Below, one piece after another: positions 46,801 through 54,863 of a stretch of DNA of 64,000 bases; the stretch's first letter is position 1; each line of letters opens with the position of its first letter. Under the pieces are notes generated by a model. It was not told the origin of the DNA. It worked only from the letters and a program-made list of their open reading frames with translations, and did no database searches. Position numbers and translations under genes: made by a program. Source of the DNA: Breviolum minutum Mf 1.05b.01. Lineage: Eukaryota; Sar; Dinophyceae; Suessiales; Symbiodiniaceae. The stretch covers positions 130,104 to 194,103 of the forward strand of contig DF239253.1 of NCBI GenBank assembly GCA_000507305.1. Reading direction: 5' to 3'.

Positions 46801-49800
46801 TGGGAACCACCTTAAAGGATTTGATGCTGCTACAAGGTGAGCCCGTACCATAGTTATAAATGGAGTTTTAATTAACCACCATAAGTAGGGTTATAACCTC
46901 AGTTACTCATAAGATTTATTTTCGGCCATTGGCAAGGGGCCCATAACTGCATTTATAACTAGGAGGGGCCCACCTTGTGACAATCACATCACATCACATG
47001 TGCTATAGGGTCTAAATCACCATTGTTTCCGTTTAGTAGGGGATGGTCATCAACCCCATATTCGGGGTTTTTGTTTGCCCATTTTAAGGATTCGCTATTA
47101 AAAGTGGGATGACCATTCCCAATATAAGGAGTTCATCACACGTTGGATGTGTTGGTTCCGGGTAACCCTTGATGGGTCACCAAGGCTTCTGGAAAAATGC
47201 CCAGAGACCGGCGTCATCCGTGACGTGGTTTTTGTTCGACAAAAATGAGGTTTCTCAGATGGCTCCATGTAGGGAATAGTTACCTACTTGAGGATGGTTC
47301 AGACCCTCCAATGGAAGGGGAGGTAAGCCCGTATAGCAGGGGGTAGACCTCAAAATGACGCCAGTTTTGAGGGTCAATGATCCTTAGGGTACATATATAC
47401 ATTTATCATAAAATTTAAGCCAAGTGTAGGCAAATATTCCTTACATGGAGCATCTGGGTTTGACGCTTGCAAGTCCTGAGAGAGACTCGGGTTTTGTTGA
47501 AGACATTCGAACTAGTGAGGGACGGGACTTGTCATGATGGGTATCTAAGGGGCGCACCCCACCAATGCCACCCCCCTAAGAGAAAAGGCCTGATTGTATC
47601 AAGGGATCGGATCCCACCATTGTCACTTCATAAGGCCTTATTAAAAGGGCCTTATTTCCTGCAAGGAAAAGGAAGGAGAGGAGTGGCATTGAGGGGTATT
47701 GGCGGGGTGCACTGGTACCATGCTTCCAGGTTTCCGTTTGTGTTTGGAACTCACAAATAACCCTGAATCGTACAAGGTGGGCCTCTACTAGTTCTAAGTA
47801 GAGTGAAAATCCATTGTAGGGGTTATAACCTCAGTTATACCCATTGATACGGCCATTTATAGAGGTGATAACTCCATTTATGACTAGTAGGGGCCCACCT
47901 TGTATGATTGCAATCTCTTTGGTTGCATAGAGTTGCAACCTTCAAAATGAAAAACGGTAGCTGGGGAAAATGGTACCTTGACAGAGTAGATACATGTGTT
48001 TATCAAAAAGTTCATGCTTATTTTAGCTTGCTGAAGAGCAAACGGATACGTTAACTTCTGGTATAATTACAACCTTGAAATTGATTACCATACTTTTAAA
48101 GGACTACCTTTTCCAAACCATCATTTTTGTGGAGCCATGTTACAGTATCTACCATTGAACATGTTGTAATGGAGTGGATGTGACCCTGGACTTCAACGTT
48201 TGATTGGGTTCTTGGGTCATACTTGGAGGTACTGAATTGAATTCAAAACAACTGGGTAAGTAAAACCCCCTGGTTTGTTTATGATTACATTTACAAGCCA
48301 AACGAGAAGAGATATATTCAAAGAAAAAGAGTCGCGTTAGTAATTGTCCTTCAAAAAGGACACAAGAAACTATGTCTTTAAACTTGGTTACAGTACATGG
48401 ATGTTGCCGTTACCCTGTTCTTCAAAAAACACCCTGCTGCTTGGCAGGAAGCGATTTGTCATAGTGCCACAGGGTATTGGAAAAAAAACTGACAGATTCT
48501 ATACGTTGAAGCGATTTGGAGCTTCCACTGCTTATAGCACCATACATCTTGGTTCATGATTTGGTTTGCTTTCCTAGGTGGTGGTTTCACATATTTTTAG
48601 TGTTCCCTAGGGAGATGATCCAATTTATTTAATATTTTGCAGATGGGTTGAAAACCACCAACTAGTTTCATGTTTGTTTGTTCAGGCGGTCGGACCTTGA
48701 TCAAACATATCTTCTCAAGATGTTTTTTTTTGGATTTGACCAATTGTGGTCTTCCGTATGCGTATTACATATTATTATCTATATAAAAAAGGTAATGAGT
48801 ACTGAGTACTAACATTTAGGAACACAAATGACGTAGTTGTTTGTTAACTCCTGCATTGCTGCTATGGTATTCGTTATTAGTTCCTCAGTTATTTCCCATC
48901 CCCCTCGAAAACTAAACATACAAAACTAGACCATAAGAATTTATGGTTTCCAACCGTTTCTGGTTTCCAACCGGTTCCAATAGGAATCTCATTTTCCTGG
49001 GTTCTATCTTCAGGTTCAAAAATCAGTTTTCACCTCGTTCTGAGGTGCTCATTGCGAACGACAAACTTGCTATGCTGATGGATCCATTGACGCTGTGAAT
49101 AATCATGGGGAGGGCACGCCCCCCGCCCCCGGCCTCACCTCAACGCGTTACTGTATCAGGGCACGGTGGTTAAAAACCCTTCAGAAAAGGCCTTATGTAG
49201 CATTGGGGGGTACTCGTGAACTGAGAAACAATGCCAACCACGTTGGGATACAACGATGGGCGAATTTTCGTGGACATGTCACGCTTTGGAACCATCAGTT
49301 GCGGTTGATTTTTAATCCGGAACTCTAAACAACAAGTTTTCAATGGATGTCACCATTTCCCATGTAAACATTTTGAATCATCCAATTGACTATAAAGAAC
49401 TGGTTGTTTGGAGTTCCAGGTGCTGGTCGTTTCAATTGGATGACTCATGATGACTCTAAATCATCATATTTCAAGAAAAAAAAGAGCTTCACCAAAAATC
49501 CACCCCTTGGCAAAAAAGTAGGCCATCTCAACAAGGGAAAGGTTTATCTTCCATCAATTTTGAAGACTCGAGCTCCCAGCTGAGTCTTCGGGTGTGTGTT
49601 TTTTGTGGCGCCGAAGTTAAAAAACCCTGAGGACTTCGATATTCCATCCTTGACCCTTGCGCAGGCAGAGTTGGAGCTTCAACATGGAGACGAGAAAAAC
49701 CGATGTAGACAGATATATTTGTTGTAACATATGTGTATAATTACATTTATATGTTTTCTAATTTGCAATGTGTACATGTTTTTTAATTAAGTCTATATCT

Positions 49801-52800
49801 ATTTTGATTTGATAGCTGAGGCTCAAATTTTGGGTCTCAAAAAAAAGGTATTCAAATTGCTAGCATGAAGTCATAAAGCATTGATAGGTACCATTTTTGA
49901 ATGGCACTAATAATGTTGAGTTACATCCACATTTCCAGGGGATTCAAGTTGTGATCCAGCTGAAATTGGTGCCTTTTTTTTGAATCACCAAGGAGTCCAG
50001 GATTCACATCAGAGCACAGGACTGCATGAGGAAAGATAGGAATTACAAGGCAGGCCCCTACCAGTTATAAATGAGGTTGTAACCCCTATAAATAGGGTTT
50101 TTTCACCCCAGTTGCCCACTTATTTTCGGCCAAACTATGCGGGTTATTTGTATCCATTTGTAACGATCGGTTAGGGTAGCCCACCTTGTAGTCGTGCCAT
50201 GAGCGACCCACACTGTGGAAGGCTTTTGGGGTACGCTACACTGTGGCAGTGCAGGTGAATCCGCATGTCGGGCGCTGAAAGGGCTGGTTGTACACCGAAA
50301 TGGAACACACACCGAAACGAGCAACCTTTACCAACAGGCCATTTTATGGGATTCCTTTCATAGTTGGCGAAAAGGGGGATTGCCAACTAGTGTGTTCTTG
50401 GAATAGGTAATGGAGCACAGGGCTCTGCTGGAACACTGCTGGGTAGGAATTGCGCGGTGGTGAATTTGAATTGTGGAAGGTCGGTCTACCAACATTTTGA
50501 GTACATTATAGTATATCAAAGTTGCTAATTAGTTACACTTGGTAAGCGACATGACATAATAAGGTCTATAGCTTGCCAAAGGGCACGAAGAAGGAAAACT
50601 CATGATTTTTTTCCATGAATCTCACTTGTTTGACTATTACTTTCTGAGAGGTTGATGGTAGTATCCTAGCTAATTTGTGTTTGGTGGTTTCAAACATTTT
50701 TTTAATTTTTCACCCCCAAATTTGGGAAAAAAAATCCCATTTTTGACTCACATTTTTTCTAAAATGGGTTGAGTTGGTTCAACCACCAAAACTACCGCCT
50801 TTCCTGTTTTCTGTAAGGTCACGCCCTTCAACTTTGCCTTACATGGTGAAGCGGGACGACCCATTAGTTCCTTGGGTTGAGCCTTGGGGTCAGGTCGGTC
50901 GAGTCTAACCTGTGGCAGGGAGGGTGGAAGAAGTGAGGCCTGTTACCCCTTAGTAAACTAGGCCATGGCAATGAAACATCACTACTGGGTAGGTGGTGGC
51001 AACTCAAAGATTTTTTATGTTCACCCCGAACCCTGGGGAGATGATCCAATTTGACAATTGTTTTTCGAATGGGTTGAAACCAGCAACTAGATCACCATTT
51101 TTTTGGAGGAGATACTGAGATACATCTTCAAATCGTTGTTTTTAGGTTGTCAGTCACGTTAGTTTTCGAGGGGTGTACTGTTGCCAATATCTTTGACCAA
51201 AACAAACTTACCAAAGATTTTGAAGCAAATATGGATTCTTTTGAGGTAGTGGCCTAATTTTCAGTTTATCTATATAGAGTCCGATATGATGATCAAGATT
51301 CAGCGTTTCACACAAACTAAAGCTAGCATGGACATTGAACATGAAACTAATGGGAAGATACTGCGACTGGCTTTGGAACTCGTTCTTTTCAACTGTCAGA
51401 CAACTGTCAGATGCGAACAAAACATGTGCAAAACATCCAGGAATCAACCAATCACCCCACCCTCTGCCCGCCTTGTAATTTCCAGGAAGATAGGTGCCTT
51501 CATGTTATGCCCATAGGATCCAAGTATGGCATTTTTACCTACATCAGGTCGATGTTTATGGTAAATGTAGGTAAATATGCCAGTCCCATGGATCCTATGG
51601 GATGGTAATTCATACCTACCAGTTTTTCTGTCAGCCCTTACTGACTACCTGATGAACCCCTTTTATTTGGGTAGGTAGAATCGCTACAAACATCCTTGAG
51701 TTGAATCCCAGGGGTAAGATGAGCAGAGAAGAAACAAACATGGTCTTTTTTGGTCGTTTGTATCTGTCCTTAAAGTCATTTGATTAAATCCGGATTTGAG
51801 GAGGATTTCATCCTTTATTTTGGGAATCTCATCTCAGCACTTTGCCAGAATTTAGATATTTCAAAATGAGATCCCGAGAAGTCTTTTGTTTTGTATCAGT
51901 GCTGTATCACATGTTTTGATCACCAAGAATATGGATCATCACAATATGCCATGCATTTACACTGTACACTGTCAACCAAGGTTGCAGATTTGTCCCCGCA
52001 ATACATGTTCCGAAACAATCCGCCACAGATGGTACCATCCGCTGGATCTAAATATTGGAAACTTCAGGGTTTGTCCTTGATTCAGGGCCAAATCTACAAC
52101 CTTGAAAGCCACATTGGTTTTGTGACTTTGGTATCTTTCATGGCCCGAAAAGTCTCCGAATGCAAATTGTCATGTCCCAATGAAACGGGTTGTCAACTTG
52201 GAGCATCATCCCTCTTAGTAGTTAGTTCACCCTATTTATAAGTCATGAAAAGGCGATTTGGAAGGGGAACAACCCTACTTAAGGGACTTTCTAACCATAG
52301 TCCCTAACTATTTCCTAACTGGGATAATCTTCACAATTATAGGCCATTTAGGTTATTTGATGTTATTTGTAGGGGTCCCACAACCCCAGTTAGTTTGGGG
52401 ACTTATGATCACCATGGTTGCTAACTGCTTACCCTCCAAGTAAGGGGCCACCTGTATTGCCCTAACATCAGTATGTCACGTCATTCGATTGGAGGGTTCA
52501 AAGTGGGCCCCTCCGATCGCTATAAATGGAGTTATGGGTCCCTCATAAATGGCCGAAAATACATGGGTAACTTGGGTGAAAAAAAACCTACTTATAGGGG
52601 TTATAAGTCCGCTTATAACTGGTGACGGGTCCCACCTTGTTTGAAACCCGAAGCGTTTCTAGGTTGGAGTTCACCCTCGGGCCATGGACGTTGGCGTGGT
52701 GGTTTTATTCTTTGTGCATTGGAGGTGCTTCGGTTACTCCAGAGATTTTAGCTGCAGTAATTTGTGACGCTACAAGGGTGTGGCCAAGGATTTTTTGGAA

Positions 52801-54863
52801 TCCTTGTGATACCTTGCCACGAGAAGAGAGATTCCAATCTGGACAACCCAGCATTTTCAGGTTCCTAAGCCGTTAGTTTTCGGGTATATCTTTGGGTGGA
52901 TTGCACCCTCAGATGCTTACTCGGCTCGTCACCACCAGGATGACAAATTACATGTTTAAATCGATCGGATTTTGTAGAACTAAACCCACTCATTTGCCAC
53001 GATTGCATTCTGGCTTTATCTATGAATCAAAGATTAAGATATCACTGACTTTTTATGCATGATCACTAGCAAAATTCAGAATGGAATTGGACCCCCCGCG
53101 AAAGTCTTCTTTAACGGTGGAAATGCTCGTTAATGACTTTCCCTTCTCCCCGACGTGGGCCAGCAACAAGCCAGAATCCCAGAAAATGTTGTGACCCCAA
53201 AAATGTTCATGCTGGAAAATCTGTTCCCCAAAAGAATCAAGTTAGAACCTAATTTAATCGGAAAAAACACCTAACATGATACTGTACCTTTTATATAACT
53301 CTCTGCTTGGATCCATTCCCCAACTCAGATCACCACTTTGAGTTGCGAGACATGTTTTCTGAAACACAAGATTCCAGTTCATCAGAAACACTACGTTACT
53401 CTTTTCAAACAAAAAAACCTCGTGCTCCGTTCGAGCCAAGTTATTTTTCTTGCCTCTTTTAGCAACCCACCAAACAAACAAACACATCGTTCCGCTGCGG
53501 ACCCAAAACTCGCGTTCGTCGTGTCGTGTCTTAGCCAGCCCACCCAGGTGGTTCTGAAAGAAAGCTTCCGATCCGCATGGAAGGTGCAGGGAAGAGAGGG
53601 TGGGGGAAGGGGTAAAGACCAGTGTTTTAGTAAGGGTGTATCTAATTTGGAACTACCCCCCAGCCAGTCACCAGGATGAAATGACATTTTTAGTAGGGAA
53701 TCCCTGTATATATTGACCTTCATCTATGACTGGCATCCTGGGTGGGGGGTAGACCGAATGTAAACAGCCGGTACTCAATTGCAAAGATTTTCACCTTATA
53801 GTTATATACCTTTTGGTGGCATTTTTGGGACTGATTTTTCCTGAATTCGGTCATTTTTGTATAGGACTATTCGGTCGTGCACCTGTGAAATTCATGGTAA
53901 GTTCTTCTGACATCGGTTTTGGATTCCAAACAAAAACTCCAGGGACGATTGGGTGTACCCTTAACAGAGAACCCAAGGGAATTGTGTTCTCAAGGGATTC
54001 TTGGTGATTATAAATTATAACCCATAAATGCCCACTATATAGGGCTTTGTATAGGCTTTTCCCATACGGCCGCAGGGGTACGTTGGTAGGGGTACATCCA
54101 ATTATCCCCTGGAAAACATGTTTTTTTTTGGTGGGGGAAGTGGGGGCGGTCAATACGGCCCGAAACCACGGAACCTTCCCACGTTTTAGAGGAGACCATA
54201 TGACAAGCCGGCAACATAGAAAGCACCTCCGCTTTTTGAAAATGCATTTCTTTTCATGAGAAATCCCCAAACTAACTGTTCCCCCCCAAGAAAAATCCCT
54301 TCCCCAGAAATCAGGCTTACATAGAAGGTTTTTCAGAGGGGGGAGAAACTCATTATCATCATGGTTTAGGTTGACTACCTTCCCACTGATACTGGCAAAT
54401 GAAGGTTTATTTGGGAATAACAAAACAGATTTAAAAATGGTTCATCTAATCCTGGTGGTGGCTGTTCTACATCCCATATTTTTTGTGGTTTTGTTGCAAC
54501 AAAACTCCCTAACCCCAAACAAGTCTAGGATTAACCCAAGCAGCCGGCTGCAATTTTTTTGGGGGTCCCCTATAAAATTGCCGATAATGGGGGTGGATTT
54601 TCCGCGGGCCCACCTTGTGGTTCATGGCTCTCTCGGCTCAGCCAACTCGCCGGAAGGTGATGGGACTGTTACAGCTTTTGCCACGTTACTTTGGACGCTC
54701 GGCGATCAGATGCTGAGAAGGGGTGGGTTATTGGAGCCCTTCCAATTAAACCTACATGACTTACAAATGGGGGTTGCCAACTACTTACTGTGCTAATCGG
54801 GATGATCCTCCAAGAAGAGTCTTGGAAGATGTTGATGAACTTGATGAACTGTTGAGAGATTAG
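28669..54863 (+). CDS. SDP1/TGL-type patatin-like triacylglycerol lipase, split gene
   Basis: This is a lipid-droplet or membrane-bound lipase expected to hydrolyse triacylglycerol. Order: N-terminal membrane helix ([20 protein letters not shown]), DUF3336 ([35 protein letters not shown]), patatin oxyanion loop ([15 protein letters not shown]), nucleophile elbow (SGTSGG, Ser), conserved [29 protein letters not shown], the catalytic Asp motif (YADGSI|DFDIP), VQVNPHV and [12 protein letters not shown], and an acidic end ([13 protein letters not shown], stop 54861-54863). Exons: 28669-28845, 29356-29394, 29623-29691, 32818-32859, 36461-36562, 37060-37163, 37831-about 37920, 40055-40161, 42450-42500 (or 42504), 44382-44421, 45831-45916, 48448-48473, 49045-49088, 49632-49664, 50222-50273, 52663-52742, 54642-54708 and 54820-54863. 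Catalytic Ser and Asp are both present, so it looks functional. One or two small exons are still missing near 33-36 kb and 42.5-44.4 kb. Confidence 0.9.
29120..29290. repeat. AT-rich TA repeats
   Basis: Several (AT)n runs in the first lipase intron, with no coding potential. Confidence 0.85.
29356..29394 (+). CDS. Lipase exon 2: [13 protein letters not shown]
   Basis: It is bounded by cctag|G and GAG|gattcc (GA donor). The peptide [13 protein letters not shown] matches the EAAxELDxLEG helix of DUF3336. It is in phase with both neighbours. Confidence 0.75.
29623..29691 (+). CDS. Lipase exon 3: DUF3336
   Basis: It reads [18 protein letters not shown] and then TVDLQ, ending at CAG|gtaggt, a consensus donor. 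It falls where the family has W-x-x-x-PES and the following helix. A longer open frame (29714-30049) downstream is not used, because its phase and content do not fit. Confidence 0.55.
30209..30275. mobile_element. Family A element, 3' deleted
   Basis: It has the 5' repeat and core (ggacatgatccaatttgacc) but lacks most of the 3' inverted repeat. It lies in a lipase intron. Confidence 0.75.
31799..31880 (+). repeat. Family N dispersed repeat, copy 1
   Basis: gtctcagctgatgattgggg, tgtcc and aaacgcatagtattt are shared with the sequence at 63398-63478. No inverted ends were seen. Confidence 0.8.
32191..32320. mobile_element. Family F MITE-like element
   Basis: acatgtgctaaggtccaaac ... ttttgaccctggcacatgtg; the tips are inverted. 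It lies in a lipase intron. Confidence 0.8.
32818..32859 (+). CDS. Lipase exon 4: [14 protein letters not shown]
   Basis: It is bounded by gttaag|G and CAG|gactgg (GA donor), though the frame is open to 32880. [14 protein letters not shown] matches the GD..LL.LLR..L segment of DUF3336. About nine residues are missing before the next recognised exon, so a small exon or the longer 3' end is possible. Confidence 0.5.
33609..33705. mobile_element. Family C MITE-like element
   Basis: tacacccctgaaaactaaca / tgttagtttttgaggggata, an inverted repeat of about 25 bases at each end. It lies in a lipase intron. Confidence 0.9.
34515..34656. repeat. (TG)n, (TA)n and (AG)n tracts
   Basis: A compound microsatellite in a lipase intron, ending in about 11 AG units. 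Confidence 0.88.
34829..34933. mobile_element. Family C MITE-like element
   Basis: tacacccctgaagattaaca ... tgttaatcttccagggtgta, one of the best-preserved copies. It lies in a lipase intron. Confidence 0.92.
34981..35082. mobile_element. Family E MITE-like element
   Basis: tactgttgatggaagaaatc ... gtgcaggattccatcaaccg; inverted ends of about 25 bases. It lies in a lipase intron. Confidence 0.85.
35303..35397 (+). CDS. Possible exon inside the lipase gene, role unclear
   Basis: It is bounded by gtcag|G and CCAG|gtgatt. One frame reads [18 protein letters not shown] and then [14 protein letters not shown]; a second frame is also open. Its order does not fit the patatin or DUF3336 alignment, so it may be an optional exon or chance. 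Confidence 0.25.
36461..36562 (+). CDS. Lipase exon: end of DUF3336
   Basis: It is bounded by ttccag|G and CCT|gtacac, with 34 codons. It reads [20 protein letters not shown] and then [14 protein letters not shown]. GIKLLLxxHIAN corresponds to GTKxLIExYI, and PLKMFALEE to the linker before FGRTAL. The donor GT is the first two bases of a family C element. Confidence 0.8.
36563..36693. mobile_element. Family C element starting at a splice donor
   Basis: gtacacctgaaatttgacat ... atgttaaatttccgggtgtg. Its first GT is the donor of the lipase intron that follows 36562. Confidence 0.8.
36935..37059. mobile_element. Family B element ending at a splice acceptor
   Basis: It carries the family B core (ttataaccccttataagtag, gttacccatttt). 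Its 3' end gggggtcgacccaag directly abuts the lipase exon at 37060. Intact copies end ggggcccaccttgt, so this edge has changed to supply the AG. Confidence 0.7.
37060..37163 (+). CDS. Lipase exon: oxyanion loop
   Basis: It reads [18 protein letters not shown] then [16 protein letters not shown]. [21 protein letters not shown] is the signature start of the patatin domain and supplies the oxyanion hole. The acceptor (acccaag|G) coincides with the end of a family B element. The donor is AAG|gtatgg. Confidence 0.93.
37585..37650. repeat. Short hairpin with GGCTAGCCACTCCC arms
   Basis: gatggctagccactccc / gggagtggctagccatc is a perfect 17-base inverted repeat. It lies in the intron before the lipase nucleophile exon. 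Confidence 0.88.
37697..37784. mobile_element. Family G MITE-like element
   Basis: ccaataggatccatgtatag ... gtcccctggatcctatggg. It lies just before the nucleophile exon at 37831. Confidence 0.82.
37831..37920 (+). CDS. Lipase exon: nucleophile elbow GTSGG
   Basis: The acceptor is cctaag|G. It reads [20 protein letters not shown] then [11 protein letters not shown]. The Ser of G-T-S-G-G is the expected nucleophile. The 3' border is uncertain: the frame stays open to a TGA near 37960, and no GT donor keeps the phase needed at 40055. Confidence 0.9.
40055..40161 (+). CDS. Lipase exon: [12 protein letters not shown]
   Basis: The acceptor is gatag|G. It reads [20 protein letters not shown] and then [15 protein letters not shown]. 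The W..RL...LR.G stretch follows the DEEL motif in this family. It ends TG|gttttg, the codon closing to Trp with the exon at 42450. A longer overlapping frame (39874-40194) in another phase is a shadow. Confidence 0.85.
41577..41665. mobile_element. Family G MITE-like element
   Basis: cctataggatccatgcattg ... gtaaatatgccatacatgga. It lies in a lipase intron. Confidence 0.8.
42450..42500 (+). CDS. Lipase exon: [15 protein letters not shown]
   Basis: It is bounded by ctcgag|G and ACAGG|gcgtgt (GC donor), or four bases later at CGT|gtcact. [18 protein letters not shown] is the highly conserved FTxGDxTFxEAYxRTGR motif. Confidence 0.9.
42771..42875. mobile_element. Family C MITE-like element
   Basis: tacactctggaagattaaga ... 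tgttaattttccagggaacc with the inner repeat ggaacctgaaaatg / tttttaggttcc. Confidence 0.85.
43034..43140. mobile_element. Family C MITE-like element
   Basis: actcccccgaagttacacat ... catgttaaatttcgggggtg with inner copies of gaacctgaaaat / attttcaggttc. Confidence 0.88.
43346..43455. mobile_element. Family A MITE-like element
   Basis: CTAG edges, inverted ends GGTGGTGGTTTTTCC / GGTTCAACCACCAA and an intact core. It lies in a lipase intron. Confidence 0.85.
43817..43912. repeat. (CATC)n microsatellite, about 24 units
   Basis: An uninterrupted CATC tract in a lipase intron. Translated frames (MDGW repeats) are artefacts. Confidence 0.97.
44382..44421 (+). CDS. Lipase exon: [10 protein letters not shown]
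   Basis: It is bounded by ctgag|G and CAC|gtcgct. [11 protein letters not shown] continues into VLIASAV at 45831 and matches LNYxTxPxVxIxSAV. Relatives have about ten more residues between RTGR and this motif, so a small exon between 42505 and 44381 was probably missed. Confidence 0.85.
44648..44751. mobile_element. Family A MITE-like element
   Basis: ttGGTGGTTTCCAT ... GGTTCAACCACCAActag, core atgatccaatttgatgagc. It lies in a lipase intron. Confidence 0.82.
44811..44912. mobile_element. Family E MITE-like element
   Basis: gctgttgatggaagaaattc ... gctgcaggatttcttccatc. A third, partial copy lies at about 41055-41127. Confidence 0.85.
45651..45771. mobile_element. Family C MITE-like element before a lipase exon
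   Basis: tacacccctgaaaactaaca ... gccattaggttttcgggaca. It lies about 60 bases before the lipase exon at 45831. Confidence 0.85.
45831..45916 (+). CDS. Lipase exon: [19 protein letters not shown]
   Basis: The acceptor is cttgag|G. It reads [20 protein letters not shown] and then KCLDSVAS, the IxSAVxASxAxPGxxxP motif of patatin lipases. It ends CG|gtggtt; the split codon closes with G at 48448. Confidence 0.9.
46256..46367. mobile_element. Family C MITE-like element
   Basis: ctacacccaacaaagtttaa ... catgtcagttttcaggagtg; the ends are inverted, the middle has diverged. Confidence 0.75.
46579..46685. mobile_element. Family C MITE-like element
   Basis: tacactcccgtaagccaacg ... tatgttagatttctggggtg with the inner repeat ggataccc / ggtatcta. 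Confidence 0.8.
46832..46979. mobile_element. Family B MITE-like element
   Basis: acaaggtgagcccgtacc at one end and aggaggggcccaccttgt at the other, with the usual cores ggttataacctcagtta and ttcggccatt. Confidence 0.85.
46996..47145. mobile_element. Family F element (3' tip decayed)
   Basis: acatgtgctatagggtctaa, ggggatggtcatcaacccc and gtgggatgaccattcccaat mark the family. Confidence 0.78.
47550..47711. mobile_element. Family L hairpin element
   Basis: gggcgcaccccaccaatgcc at one end and tattggcggggtgcact at the other, with inner pairs aaggcc / ggcctt. The long frame across it is not coding. Confidence 0.78.
47771..47904. mobile_element. Family B MITE-like element, intact
   Basis: The terminal inverted repeat TACAAGGTGGGCC / GGCCCACCTTGTA is perfect at the tips. 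The inner cores are themselves inverted, so the whole element can fold as a hairpin. Confidence 0.9.
48448..48473 (+). CDS. Lipase micro-exon (26 bases)
   Basis: It is bounded by ggcag|G and CAGG|gtattg. It supplies KRFVIVPQ, equivalent to the short K-x-G-x-I-V-P-Y strand before the catalytic Asp. The phase is 2 before and 1 after, matching both neighbours. The surrounding open frame (48344-48559) is a shadow. Confidence 0.75.
48574..48665. mobile_element. Family A MITE-like element
   Basis: ctagGTGGTGGTTTCAC ... GTTGAAAACCACCAActag. It lies in a lipase intron about 100 bases after the 26-base micro-exon. Confidence 0.85.
49045..49088 (+). CDS. Lipase exon: catalytic Asp (DGS)
   Basis: It is bounded by tctgag|G and ATT|gacgct (GA donor). 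It reads [14 protein letters not shown]. The Asp of D-G-S/G is the second member of the patatin catalytic dyad. Joining to DFDIP at 49632 gives DGSIDFDIP, which aligns without gaps to DGSxxxDxP of the family. This is strong evidence for the GA donor. Confidence 0.85.
49632..49664 (+). CDS. Lipase micro-exon [11 protein letters not shown] (33 bases)
   Basis: It is bounded by cctgag|G and CAG|gcagag (GC donor). [11 protein letters not shown] continues DGSI at the exon before and leads to AFGV at 50222, the expected D-x-P...L.E-x-F-x-V order. Confidence 0.85.
50043..50190. mobile_element. Family B MITE-like element in a lipase intron
   Basis: tacaaggcaggcccctacc ... gtagcccaccttgta. It ends 31 bases before the VQVNPHV exon at 50222. 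Confidence 0.88.
50222..50273 (+). CDS. Lipase exon: VQVNPHV
   Basis: It is bounded by ggaag|G and GGGC|gctgaa (GC donor). [17 protein letters not shown] matches FxVxxxIVSQVNPHV, the last core strand of the patatin domain. A family B element (50043-50190) occupies the 3' end of the preceding intron. Confidence 0.9.
50681..50795. mobile_element. Family A element (variant)
   Basis: TTGGTGGTTTCAAAC ... GGTTCAACCACCAAAAC. CTAG edges are lost and the core carries an A-rich insertion. Confidence 0.75.
50989..51090. mobile_element. Family A element (variant)
   Basis: GGTGGTGGCAACTC ... GGGTTGAAACCAGCAActag with core ggagatgatccaatttgaca. It lies 194 bases from another A copy. Confidence 0.78.
51511..51602. 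mobile_element. Family G MITE-like element, intact
   Basis: ccataggatccaagtatggc ... cagtcccatggatcctatgg, a near-perfect palindrome over its full length. Confidence 0.88.
52505..52642. mobile_element. Family B MITE-like element in a lipase intron
   Basis: gtgggcccctccgatcgctat ... acgggtcccaccttgt. It ends about 20 bases before the RWRGGF exon. Confidence 0.82.
52663..52742 (+). CDS. Lipase exon: [12 protein letters not shown]
   Basis: It is bounded by ttctag|G. The split codon with C at 50273 gives Arg. It reads [20 protein letters not shown] and then VLRLLQ, matching WRGGFLLSALE of TGL/SDP1 lipases. The 3' border is ambiguous by up to three bases because CAG occurs at both ends of the intron. 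Confidence 0.88.
54642..54708 (+). CDS. Lipase exon: C-terminal helix
   Basis: It starts after ctcggctcag. It reads [20 protein letters not shown] and then AI, matching the R..L..L..LxLLPR.FG helix downstream of WRGGF in the family. A GA donor (A|gatgct) leaves the phase needed for the last exon. A family B element ends just upstream. Confidence 0.75.
54820..54863 (+). CDS. Lipase terminal exon, acidic end
   Basis: It is bounded by gaagag|T. It reads [13 protein letters not shown] and then TAG. It follows a 111-base intron and restores the phase left at 54708. The acidic tail is not a conserved feature, so this exon rests on phase and position only. Confidence 0.55.

Noticed and set aside
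49095..49328. GC-rich frame after the DGS exon ([10 protein letters not shown])
   Set aside because: Reading through would break the DGSI-DFDIP alignment. The GA donor at 49089 fits the family better.
53851..54423. 190-codon minus-strand frame
   Set aside because: It crosses palindromic element sequence on the strand opposite all supported exons, with no family motif.
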